Assembly: GCA_964371035.1 (NCBI GenBank)
Contig: CAYJLG010000002.1
Span: 1 to 64,000, forward strand
Source: UBA1535 sp964371035
GTDB taxonomy: Bacteria > Bacillota > Clostridia > Tissierellales > Sedimentibacteraceae
Reading direction: 5' to 3'
Length of the DNA: 64,000 bases
In this document: piece by piece, positions 45,009 to 53,182 of the stretch
Layout of the letters: each line of letters opens with the position of its first letter
How positions within the stretch are numbered: position 1 is the stretch's first letter
The notes under the pieces: model-generated
What the model was told of the DNA's origin: nothing
The model's database searches: none
What the model saw: only the letters and a program-made list of their open reading frames with translations
Made by a program: the position numbers and the translations under genes

Positions 45009-45899
45009 TCACTCTCTAAATGCAATCACTACTCTGTCGTTTTGCGATAAATCTTTAATCACTTTTATTCTATCAAAAAAATTCGTTTTATTAAAGATAT
45101 CACATACGGTATCTGCTTGATTATAGCCTATTTCAACACATAAAATTCCTTTTTCTGCTAAAATATGTTCTGCGATTTCAGCTATTTTTTCATAAAATAC
45201 AAGTCCGTTTTCGCCTCCATCTAATGCTAGTTTTGGTTCGTAAACAGAAACCTCTGTCTGCAATTTGTCTATAGTAGAAGTTTCAATGTACGGCGGATTA
45301 GAAACAATCAAATCAAATTTGAGACCTGCTTGTAAATTCATGTCGCCAAATAAATCACCATGTATAACATTTACATTTCTAACGTTGAGAGTATCTGCAT
45401 TTTTTCTTGCTACTTCGATCGCAATCGGATTTATGTCTATCGCTGTTACGCTTGAATTTTCAATATAATGCGCAAGACTAATTGCTATTGCCCCACTTCC
45501 AGTCCCAATATCTAAAATCATCGGAACACCTATGCCGCTTTTTTCCTCGCTTGCACCATTGTTATTCATGTATTCGATGACTGTTTCTACTAGAGTTTCT
45601 GTGTCAGGTCTAGGAATCAACACACCTTCTTCAACATAGAAGTCAAGTCCCATAAATTCTTGTTTATTAATCATGTATTGCAACGGATATCCCGTATTTC
45701 TTCTGTTTACCATATCTAAAAACAGTTCTTGATCTTTGGTTGATACTTTTTTATCTAAGTGAGTCAGTAAATATAGCTTATCTTTATTCAAGATATGCAT
45801 CAATATGAGTTGAACATCCAAACTAGGATTGTTAAATTCACGTTTTTCTATGATTTTCAAGCCTTCTTTTAGTAGCTCACTTATCATTTTTTCTACCAT
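45009..45899 (-). CDS. prmC: Peptide chain release factor N5-glutamine methyltransferase
   Basis: The protein has 296 residues. It methylates the Gln of the GGQ motif in release factors. ILDIGTGSGAIAISLA is the SAM-binding site and SNPPYIE the catalytic NPPY. YPLQYMINKQEFMGLDF and the phrase VLIPRPDTETLVE are typical of PrmC. The start overlaps the end of the DUF1385 gene by 7 bp, so the two are translated in concert. This arrangement is common in Firmicutes, although prfA itself is not next to it here. Confidence 0.93.
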   Translation of the reverse strand: MVEKMISELLKEGLKIIEKREFNNPSLDVQLILMHILNKDKLYLLTHLDKKVSTKDQELFLDMVNRRNTGYPLQYMINKQEFMGLDFYVEEGVLIPRPDTETLVETVIEYMNNNGASEEKSGIGVPMILDIGTGSGAIAISLAHYIENSSVTAIDINPIAIEVARKNADTLNVRNVNVIHGDLFGDMNLQAGLKFDLIVSNPPYIETSTIDKLQTEVSVYEPKLALDGGENGLVFYEKIAEIAEHILAEKGILCVEIGYNQADTVCDIFNKTNFFDRIKVIKDLSQNDRVVIAFRE

Positions 45900-46825
45900 T
45901 TATCATCAACTCCGTTATCAGGTATTACTTCAGTCATTGCTACAATTGCAACTTCAATCATTTCATCATCAGGCTCTTGAGTGGTGATTTTTTGTATCAA
46001 AAATCCTGGATATGAAAGTATTTTAACAAAAAAATTATTTCTATCACATCTGCCTACAAATCGATTTACTTCATAAGACAATCCAGCTACAAGCGGTAGT
46101 AGCGCGATTCTTGATAACATTCTCATAACAGGGTTTGGCCAACCAAAGAATGAAAATACTATTATGCTTATTATCAATACATTAACTATAAAACTAGTTC
46201 CACATCTGGGATGAAGTCTAGAGTATTTTTTTACATTTTCTACAGTCAATTCTTCTGCATTTTCATAACAGTATATAGTTTTATGTTCAGCACCATGATA
46301 TTTAAACACTCGTTTTATATCGTCTAATCTAGAGATCAAAAGCGTATATCCTACAAAAATTAATACTCTTATTAATCCTTCAACTAAATTTAATATTATA
46401 GTGTTTTCCGTAAATACTCTTAAAACACTAGTAAGCAATGACGGACCTAGCATAAATACAAATACCGAAATAAGCATAGCTAGAATTACAGAAAAATAGA
46501 TTATTGCTGTATCCGCTTTATCCTTAAATACTTTTTTTAAAAACTTATCTATCGCATCTTCTTTCATGTCTTCATCTTCAAAAAAACTTGCCGAAAACAT
46601 CAATTCTTTTACACCAGTTATCATAGATTCAAATAGCATAAAAGTGCCTCTGATTATCGGTAGTTTGAAGAACTTATTTTTAAAAATAGGTTTGATTTCT
46701 GATACTTTTGTCTCTATTTCTCCATCTGATTTACGTACTGCAGTACAAATTTTGTGAGGGCCTCTCATCATGATTCCTTCTATAAGAGCCTGTCCTCCAA
46801 TGCTCGTCTTTTTTTGTTCAGTCAA
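45893..46825 (-). CDS. DUF1385 membrane protein
   Basis: The protein has about 310 residues, starting at a TTG at 46825 after AAGGAG. A TTG five codons upstream is inside that site. SIGGQALIEGIMMRGP is the signature opening of the DUF1385 family. About four membrane segments follow, then YHGAEHKTIYCYE and SRLHPRCGTSF, which contain conserved His and Cys residues of unknown role. The function is not known. It is regularly found beside prmC and prfA in Firmicutes, as it is here. Confidence 0.85.
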   Translation of the reverse strand: MTEQKKTSIGGQALIEGIMMRGPHKICTAVRKSDGEIETKVSEIKPIFKNKFFKLPIIRGTFMLFESMITGVKELMFSASFFEDEDMKEDAIDKFLKKVFKDKADTAIIYFSVILAMLISVFVFMLGPSLLTSVLRVFTENTIILNLVEGLIRVLIFVGYTLLISRLDDIKRVFKYHGAEHKTIYCYENAEELTVENVKKYSRLHPRCGTSFIVNVLIISIIVFSFFGWPNPVMRMLSRIALLPLVAGLSYEVNRFVGRCDRNNFFVKILSYPGFLIQKITTQEPDDEMIEVAIVAMTEVIPDNGVDDKW

Positions 46826-46943
46826 TTTTTTCTCCTTCAACGAAAATTTATATAAAATAAATATATTAATTTTAATATGATTTTCTTAATTTCACCTTAA
46901 TTCAAATATTGCCTGGATATTTCATTATCTTTAACGTTACTAT

Positions 46944-47417
46944 TTAGATGATTCCCCAAAGTGCGCCACTCAAAACCATCATAATAAGTGCAGCAACACA
47001 ATTACCAAAAAACACTGCAATCATAGAATGGCTGATTTTCATGTCTAAAAGCACTGCTAATCCACTACCTGTCCAAACGCCTGTTGTTGGCAAAGGTATA
47101 GCAACAAACAAGAACAATCCCCAAGTTCTATATTTTTTAACTTTTGAATCTTTTTTTAAGATATGTGCTGTAATCCAGTCAGCAATCTTTGTTCCGATTT
47201 TAGTTTTGTAAAAGAGCCTTAATATTGGCCTTAGTAAAAGTAGTATAAATGGCACAGGAAAAGTACTACCTATAATTCCAAGTATTGTTGCATGTAGAGG
47301 TGACATTCCTAGTGAAACGCCTAACGGTATAGCTCCTTTTAGTTCAAGTAACGGCAACATCGCAGTAAATAGAACTATGAGTTCATCCGATATTATTCCT
47401 GTAATATTTTCTAACAT
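46944..47417 (-). CDS. Small multidrug-export-like membrane protein (COG2426)
   Basis: The protein has 157 residues. Four or so hydrophobic segments are visible, with the family blocks MLPLLELKGAIPLGVSLG and IPLPTTGVWTGSGLA. It is annotated as a putative small multidrug exporter, but transport has not been shown for most members. The ATG follows AGGAG. It is separated from the DUF1385 gene by 118 bp and may share its transcript. Confidence 0.8.
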   Translation of the reverse strand: MLENITGIISDELIVLFTAMLPLLELKGAIPLGVSLGMSPLHATILGIIGSTFPVPFILLLLRPILRLFYKTKIGTKIADWITAHILKKDSKVKKYRTWGLFLFVAIPLPTTGVWTGSGLAVLLDMKISHSMIAVFFGNCVAALIMMVLSGALWGII

Positions 47418-47553
47418 TTAATCTCCTAAAACTTAACTAATTATTATGAAGTATGGTTATTGAATTTATGCTTTTTTCATGCTAATATGCCTACTTATAA
47501 TATCTAAGTTTTATGTAGTTTGTCAAGTAATATTAATTAAGTATGACATATTA

Positions 47554-47790
47554 GTTTCTATTCACAGTGATGTCTGACGTTAAAAGGAAAAAATAATAAA
47601 ATATGGAAGCCTTATGGAGATTGGATAAAGTTGTGTGAAATTTTTGTGAAGGCCCTGCCCCAACGTGGGTATGACCTCCCTGACTGTCATCTTTTGGGGA
47701 TTCTGAACAAAAATTAGCGTACAACTTCCCAATTGGAGTACCAGCGACATAGTTTATTATTTTTTTCGTTAAATTTGCACCAAAATGAGA
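47554..47790. mobile_element. MITE-like element, copy D
   Basis: The left end is GTTTCTATTCACAGTGATG, followed by the conserved AAAAGGAAAAAATAATAAAATATGGAAGCC. Near the right end CAACTTCCCAATTGGAGTACCAGCGACA is present, but the terminal 15 bp have degraded, so the right boundary and duplication are unclear. The centre differs from the other copies (CCCTGCCCCAACGTGGG and a TTTTGGGG stretch). It sits in a 460-bp gap without genes. Confidence 0.7.
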
Positions 47791-47801
47791 AAAATAATAA
47801 A

Positions 47802-47852
47802 ATATACCGACTTTAGTATTAGACATAATATCTAATCTAAAAGTCGGTATAT
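47802..47852 (-). terminator. Terminator of the trigger-factor-like gene
   Basis: ATATACCGACTTT and AAAGTCGGTATAT form a long stem with an inner ATTAGA/TCTAAT pairing. The minus side is followed by TTTATTATTTTT. Similar TACCGAC arms occur in the hairpin at 3-54. Confidence 0.8.
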
Positions 47853-47874
47853 TTTGTTATATCTTTATATTTTA

Positions 47875-49032
47875 TTAGCTAAAAAAATCTATTAAATAAT
47901 TTGTTACTACTTCAAATTGTAAAACCATTGATTTGATATAGTTTTCTCCAAACACCTCAGCATACCCACTCCAATCTGTAGTACTAAAGTTTAATTCAAA
48001 ATAGTTGTCTATATCATCTTCTGTTACTTTTAAATTTTCGTTCTCAGCAATAGCTTGGAATATAAGTGTACTGATTATTGCTTCATCAACACTAGGTTTT
48101 TGACTCGCATAAAATTCATCAAAGCTTTCAAAGCCAATACTTAATAGATATGCATCTGTTTCCATTCCAGAGTTAGCTGCTTCGTATGTCATCTGATCAT
48201 TTAACATAGCTTTGTAATATGCTTCAGCTTCTGCGGGTACATCCCTGATTGTAGAATTGTTTCTAAGTTCATCGCTAACATACGTCAATAATTGATACGT
48301 CAACATACTTTCTTCTAAATCTTTTAAGAAATCATCTGCAGATGTTATTTCACCGCCTGAGTTTGTCGATACAAATTCATCTGTCAGTTCAGGTGTTACA
48401 GTTTTAGAAATTGAGTTTATAGTAATATTGAAGATTGCATCTTTATTTTGCAAGTCAGTATTTCCTGGGTAAATTTCGGGAAAAGTAACTTCGATATCAA
48501 AATTTTCCCCTACTTTATGTCCTATTAACTGCTCTAAAAAGTCATCTATATATTGTGTTACTCCTATTATTACATCTGTTCCCATGCCTTGAGTAGAGCC
48601 ATTTTCAAATTCTACTCCATCTACTGAGCCTACATAATCAATATTTACAGTATCGCCATTCTCAATCGCATAATTGCTATCTTCAACTAATTCTACTTGT
48701 GCGTATTGTGATAATATCGAATCTATCTGTGATTGGAAATCTTCGTCAGACAAAGTAGTAACGTCTGAAGGTAATTCCATTGATTTATAATCAAACAAAT
48801 CTATATATTCTGTAGCAGTAATTCCTTTGAAAAATCCATTTTCATCAAAATATTCACTATGTGAGAACTCCATATTCTCTCCGCCTGTTCCAGTTGTGTC
48901 TTCCGTGTTTGCATCTTCACTTGTATTTGTGTCTGCGTCGCCACTATTAGCTGTATCATCTGAACATGCAGTTAAAATTCCTACAGTTGATATCACTATA
49001 AGCATTGACATAATTATTCTTTTTAATTTCAT
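47875..49032 (-). CDS. Trigger-factor-like peptidyl-prolyl isomerase lipoprotein
   Basis: The protein has about 385 residues from the ATG at 49032, which follows CGGAGG. A lipoprotein signal ends VGILTAC, with the lipid Cys near residue 22. It is followed by a Ser/Thr/Asp-rich linker. The next domain (NGDTVNIDYVGSVDGVEFENG, then IGHKVGENFDIEVTFPE) is the FKBP domain of trigger factor, and the rest is helical like the trigger factor C-terminus (ELTDEFVS, then SADDFLKDLEESM). Trigger factor is normally cytoplasmic and ribosome-bound, and the ribosome-binding N-domain is missing here. This is therefore an exported, membrane-tethered chaperone, perhaps for S-layer or lipoprotein folding. Confidence 0.85.
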   Translation of the reverse strand: MKLKRIIMSMLIVISTVGILTACSDDTANSGDADTNTSEDANTEDTTGTGGENMEFSHSEYFDENGFFKGITATEYIDLFDYKSMELPSDVTTLSDEDFQSQIDSILSQYAQVELVEDSNYAIENGDTVNIDYVGSVDGVEFENGSTQGMGTDVIIGVTQYIDDFLEQLIGHKVGENFDIEVTFPEIYPGNTDLQNKDAIFNITINSISKTVTPELTDEFVSTNSGGEITSADDFLKDLEESMLTYQLLTYVSDELRNNSTIRDVPAEAEAYYKAMLNDQMTYEAANSGMETDAYLLSIGFESFDEFYASQKPSVDEAIISTLIFQAIAENENLKVTEDDIDNYFELNFSTTDWSGYAEVFGENYIKSMVLQFEVVTNYLIDFFS

Positions 49033-49116
49033 AAAATCCTCCGAATTCACGTTTAGTATATCGTATCTTACCATGCTTTTATATAAAAGTAAACTATCAA
49101 ATCACATTTTTTTGAT

Positions 49117-49166
49117 AAAAAGAATCTTAAAATCAGCCTATCCTAAGCTAACTTTAAGATTCTTTT
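49117..49166 (-). terminator. Terminator of the phosphodiester glycosidase gene
   Basis: AAAAGAATCTTAAA pairs with TTTAAGATTCTTTT, with T-rich sequence beyond on both strands. It lies 25 bp past the stop at 49191 and before the next gene. Confidence 0.8.
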
Positions 49167-49190
49167 ATTTTTTTTAAAAATTATTCTAAT

Positions 49191-51818
49191 TTATTCAGCA
49201 ATATAAAAGGTTTCACAGTCTTCTGAAATAATGAATTCAAAGCTGTTTGTATATTGTATGTGTCTTACACCATCTAGTAATCTAGTTTGAGTTTTTTCAT
49301 TTTTACTAATCACAAAAATATTGTTGTCTCTAGATGCTTCCGCCAAAATTTCTTCTACTACTTCAGCTTCTCTTTCATCTACAATCTTGTTTAGGTCATA
49401 ATTCGTAAAAATCAAAATATTTTCATCTTCATAAGAATTTAAACTTAATAATTGTTCCCAAAGCGTTAAGTTAGAATACTCAATACTTCCATTTGTCAAA
49501 GTTAAATTTACTATCTTTGGCTCTTTTGCACTCATTTCTTCAGCTTTGTCTGTTGTATAATTGCCTTCATCAATTTTCAAGCTATATTGATATGCAATGC
49601 TTTCTTGTAGTTGCAGTTCATCTTCAAATTCAGCTGTTTGAGGTAGTTTTAGATCTTTATCTTCAGGTTCATACAAAACTCTTAGTCTGTCAATATAAAT
49701 TTCCCCTGTGTCTTTTTTAGTTTCATTTATTTCAGCAATATAAACATTTTTTAGTTTAACAGGATATGCGATGTCTACAGGCAAACTAGCTGTAACCCAT
49801 TTCCAACCACTCCAGTCTATTTCTTCTGCAAAATCTATTTTATGAACTTTACCGTTTGCATCTTCAACTCGGGCTCTAAGCCAATGCGTACTGTTATCTC
49901 CATAAACCCACATCCCAACACCTAACGGTTTTGATTCTAAGGCTAATCCACCTTCATCATTATCAAAATTAACAAATGCTATGCTTTGATCTGTCATTGT
50001 AGTGAAATCGTATTCTAATTTTAATGAAGTATCGCCTTCATATGACCTAATGTCAGTTATTTCGATTCCACCTGCAGAATTTTCAGGATATACCGAAAAT
50101 TCTAAATCTGAGAAATCTTCTTCTTCAAACCCTAAAATAGTTTTTGCTTTGTATCCTACTTTCACTTCAATATGTGCCATAGCATCGCCAAACATAACAG
50201 TAATAGCACCTGTATTGTTTACATCCGCTGCTGTAAATACACCATCTTCAACTTTTCCTACACCATTTCTAATCCTATAACTTGCACTGTTTGCAGGTAT
50301 AAATGCTGATTGTCCATCTTCGTCTACTCCAATTATTTCACCAATTTCAAACTGCTGCCCTTCTTCCATTACAGTAGCTTCATTGCTCAGTGAAATAGAA
50401 ACAGGCTCGTCTAAAACAGTAATTGTAGTCTCCGTTTCAACGTCGTTTATCTCCGCTTGGATCACAATTTCTCCAGATTTAGACGGTATAAATATATCGT
50501 CTTTAATTTCGCCTGACCTTCTATCGATTGTATACTTGATTTTCTCATCAGAAATATCTACTTGTGTATAGTATTTATTGTATCCCACAACATCAAGTTT
50601 TATTTCTGTGTCTTTAAATATTTTATCGTATTCGGGAATAAATTTTATAGTTTCTAATACATCGCTTTCAGGTGAGTTGTCAAACACTCCTATACCTGCA
50701 ACTATGCCTCTTTCTCTTCCATCAGATGGATAGTTTACTACTTCAACATTTCCATTTCTAAGGAAGTCAACACCCATAGTCGTAGAACCTCCTCCATCTA
50801 AATTTACTACATTGTACGCACCGAGTTCAATCATCAACTGTGCTAATTCGCTTTGAGTAATACTGACGTAATCTTTATTTCTTCCATCTACTGTCACAAA
50901 TATCATTTCAGTATTATCTTCATTAAAACCTACTGCTGTTCTTGGATGATATCCTAAAATACCACTATGATATTCATTTATTTCACCATCTTTAACTAAG
51001 TGATTTACTCCGCCTACTGCCCAATGAAGGTCATTTAAGTTGAAATCAAAAATAATATCAAGTTTTAATTTTTCTCCAACAGTAAAAAATTTTTTTATAT
51101 TTTCTTTTTGAGCTCCGCCATATGAAATTACATATCCATTTTCAGGAATTTCAACTGGTTCCTCATTGTCTCTTATATCTTTAACATAATTGTTTTCTAC
51201 AACTATCTCAATCATGTGATTTCCAAGTGAATTGCCTATTGAATATTCGCCATAATATTTATCTAGCACTACGGCTCCATGTTCAGCCGATGCACCTTTG
51301 TTTATATATGTTATGTCTAAGTAGCCTCCTGCAGAGTTAAATACGGTAATTTTAGGATTCCATATAGAAATATCTATTGCTCCTGAATTATCCATTGAAA
51401 TCGTTGGATAATTATCCGCAGAATAAAGAGGTGAACTTATTATTTCTCCATCTTTAATTATTGGACCATAAGATTGCACAGGTGTGCCCATAAAGAAAAA
51501 ATCACCGTTTATTGCTGCTATCGCACCTGACTGGTTCATCATAGTGCTTAATGTTGTACTTTTATTTAATCCTTCTACATTATAAATAGGATCCGTATAA
51601 GTATATTCATCAGTCAAATCTATGCGAACGACATTTACATTCATCCAACCGCCATTAGTAAGTTTTTCAGTCTCAACATGCGTAATTCCAGACGAAATCT
51701 TTGTTTCATCTGACAAATCATATATAGTTGTATATTCATCTGCATATGCAACGGGTGTAGCTACTAATGCGCATATCAGGCTTATTAGAATTATTTTTTT
51801 CTTAAATTTATTTATCAT
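49191..51818 (-). CDS. Exported phosphodiester glycosidase family protein (NAGPA domain)
   Basis: The protein has 875 residues. A signal peptide (KKKIILISLICALVATPVAYA) is followed at about residues 50-380 by a NAGPA/DUF2233-type domain: AINGDFFFMGTPVQSYGP, HPRTAVGFNEDN, VTVDGR and NLDGGGSTTM. That family cleaves phosphodiester-linked sugars (exposure of mannose-6-phosphate in animals) and acts on wall polymers in bacteria. The C-terminal half has Ig-like and possible carbohydrate-binding modules (WVYGDNSTHWLRARVEDANG). The ATG follows AAGGAG. It lies 18 bp after the tRNA thiolase gene, so they share a transcript. Turnover of teichoic-like polymer is an inference. Confidence 0.85.
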   Translation of the reverse strand: MINKFKKKIILISLICALVATPVAYADEYTTIYDLSDETKISSGITHVETEKLTNGGWMNVNVVRIDLTDEYTYTDPIYNVEGLNKSTTLSTMMNQSGAIAAINGDFFFMGTPVQSYGPIIKDGEIISSPLYSADNYPTISMDNSGAIDISIWNPKITVFNSAGGYLDITYINKGASAEHGAVVLDKYYGEYSIGNSLGNHMIEIVVENNYVKDIRDNEEPVEIPENGYVISYGGAQKENIKKFFTVGEKLKLDIIFDFNLNDLHWAVGGVNHLVKDGEINEYHSGILGYHPRTAVGFNEDNTEMIFVTVDGRNKDYVSITQSELAQLMIELGAYNVVNLDGGGSTTMGVDFLRNGNVEVVNYPSDGRERGIVAGIGVFDNSPESDVLETIKFIPEYDKIFKDTEIKLDVVGYNKYYTQVDISDEKIKYTIDRRSGEIKDDIFIPSKSGEIVIQAEINDVETETTITVLDEPVSISLSNEATVMEEGQQFEIGEIIGVDEDGQSAFIPANSASYRIRNGVGKVEDGVFTAADVNNTGAITVMFGDAMAHIEVKVGYKAKTILGFEEEDFSDLEFSVYPENSAGGIEITDIRSYEGDTSLKLEYDFTTMTDQSIAFVNFDNDEGGLALESKPLGVGMWVYGDNSTHWLRARVEDANGKVHKIDFAEEIDWSGWKWVTASLPVDIAYPVKLKNVYIAEINETKKDTGEIYIDRLRVLYEPEDKDLKLPQTAEFEDELQLQESIAYQYSLKIDEGNYTTDKAEEMSAKEPKIVNLTLTNGSIEYSNLTLWEQLLSLNSYEDENILIFTNYDLNKIVDEREAEVVEEILAEASRDNNIFVISKNEKTQTRLLDGVRHIQYTNSFEFIISEDCETFYIAE

Positions 51819-51836
51819 ATTGTTGCTCTCCTTAAA

Positions 51837-52544
51837 CTACCATAGGCTAAGATTTTCTTTGTTTTTTATAGCCGTCATCAATCTATCTCTTCCCTGTGGT
51901 ACATTTTTATATACAAATTTTAATATCTGCTTTATTTCTTCACGTTTAGTGTTTTTATCCATTGGACATGGACTAACTACTACAGGTATATCATTTTTTG
52001 ATACTGCACCTATAACTTGGCTTTCTTTTACATACACAAAAGGTCTAATAGTGTGAACTTCCGAACGATCTAAGAACGTCACTGGTTTAAACGTTGAAAT
52101 TCTGCCTTCGTATAGCATACTTAAAAGCATAGTTTCTATCACATCATCTCCATGATGACCTAATGCAACTTTATTGTATCCTATTTCTTTTATGTAATTA
52201 TTCATCGCGCCTTTTCTCATTTTAGCACACAGTGCACACGGATTTGTTTCTTTTCTTACATCAAAGACTATCTTAGCTATTTCAGTTTTTACTACAGAAT
52301 ACTGCACTTCTATTTTTTCGCAAAAATTCGCTACTGAAGAAATATCAAAATTGTTGAACCCTAAATCGATAGTAACAGCTTGCAAATCAAATTTTTCGGG
52401 ACTAAATTTTTGATAAAGCTTTAAAGCATACAAAAGTGTCATGCTATCTTTTCCACCTGAAATTCCAACTACTATTTTATCGCCTTCAGAAATCATGTCA
52501 AAGTCGATTATAGCTTTTCTCATCGCACCTAATATTTGTTTCAT
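51837..52544 (-). CDS. ttcA: TtcA-like tRNA 2-thiolation PP-loop ATPase
   Basis: The protein has 235 residues. The PP-loop reads VGISGGKDSMTLL near residues 28-40. CALCAKMRKGAMN gives the CxxC pair of the TtcA group, and SPCPMDKNTKREEIK a further Cys. LGHHGDDVIETML is also typical. It adenylates and thiolates tRNA, usually cytidine 32. It may instead belong to a related subgroup, since this branch of Firmicutes has several paralogues. The ATG follows AAAGGAA. The next gene is the glycosidase at 49191, functionally unrelated. Confidence 0.8.
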   Translation of the reverse strand: MKQILGAMRKAIIDFDMISEGDKIVVGISGGKDSMTLLYALKLYQKFSPEKFDLQAVTIDLGFNNFDISSVANFCEKIEVQYSVVKTEIAKIVFDVRKETNPCALCAKMRKGAMNNYIKEIGYNKVALGHHGDDVIETMLLSMLYEGRISTFKPVTFLDRSEVHTIRPFVYVKESQVIGAVSKNDIPVVVSPCPMDKNTKREEIKQILKFVYKNVPQGRDRLMTAIKNKENLSLW

Positions 52545-52646
52545 TCAATCATTCCTTTCAGTTATAACTATATTTTCTACACACTATATTACACAATTAT
52601 CTCATATCTCAAAAAAATTATCTATTTGCTTATTTCATTTTTATCT

Positions 52647-52737
52647 GTTACAATTCACAGCTACATATGTACCCCAAAGGAAAAAATAATAAACTATGCC
52701 GCTGGTACTCCAATTGGGAAGTTGTATGTGTAGTAAC
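52647..52737. mobile_element. MITE-like element, minimal copy G (91 bp) with perfect 8-bp duplication
   Basis: The element begins GTTACAATTCACAGC and ends GTATGTGTAGTAAC. It is flanked on both sides by TTTTATCT (52639-52646 and 52738-52745), a perfect 8-bp duplication. Only terminal and subterminal sequence remains (CCCCAAAGGAAAAAATAATA, then CCGCTGGTACTCCAATTGGG). This copy shows best that the ends alone define the mobile unit. Confidence 0.9.
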
Positions 52738-52794
52738 TTTTATCTATCTATACTATAATAATACATCAAAAATCATATAGAAATATTACATTAT

Positions 52795-52832
52795 AGATAC
52801 ATAAGTTGCTTATAAAAACAACTTATGTATCT
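52795..52832. repeat. Perfect 14-bp inverted repeat upstream of the glycogen operon
   Basis: AGATACATAAGTTG and CAACTTATGTATCT are perfect inverted copies around a 10-bp loop. There is no T run on either side, so it is not a standard terminator. It lies between the divergent ttcA and glgB promoters and could be an operator or a hairpin of an upstream transcript. Confidence 0.6.
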
Positions 52833-53045
52833 CCGCGCTAATAATTTTAGCATTTTAAAAGCTCTATCTACTCACAAAAGTATATATATGCTTTTTTCCA
52901 CAGTATAAGTATACTTTAATTTCCAAACTTTTACAATTGTTTTGTTAATGTTAAATTTTCATTAAGAAAAGATCAAGTGAGTAATTTTAAGATAAATATA
53001 AGATTTTCAAGGTTCAAATTTCGTTGAATTTTCGCATGTATTTTG

Positions 53046-53074
53046 TTGACAAATCATGCATAATTTGTTAATAT
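53046..53074 (+). promoter_or_regulatory. Promoter of the glycogen operon
   Basis: TTGACA and TAATAT are separated by 17 bp. The leader to glgB is about 100 bp and contains an 11-codon ATG frame (53130-53162) without a ribosome site. Confidence 0.8.
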
Positions 53075-53182
53075 GTAGATATTATATATTAATTTTTATT
53101 GTTTTTTATTTAATGCTTGAATTTATCTTATGAAAGGTGATAATCCAGCTCAACAACTATAACGCTGTATTTATGTGATAAA

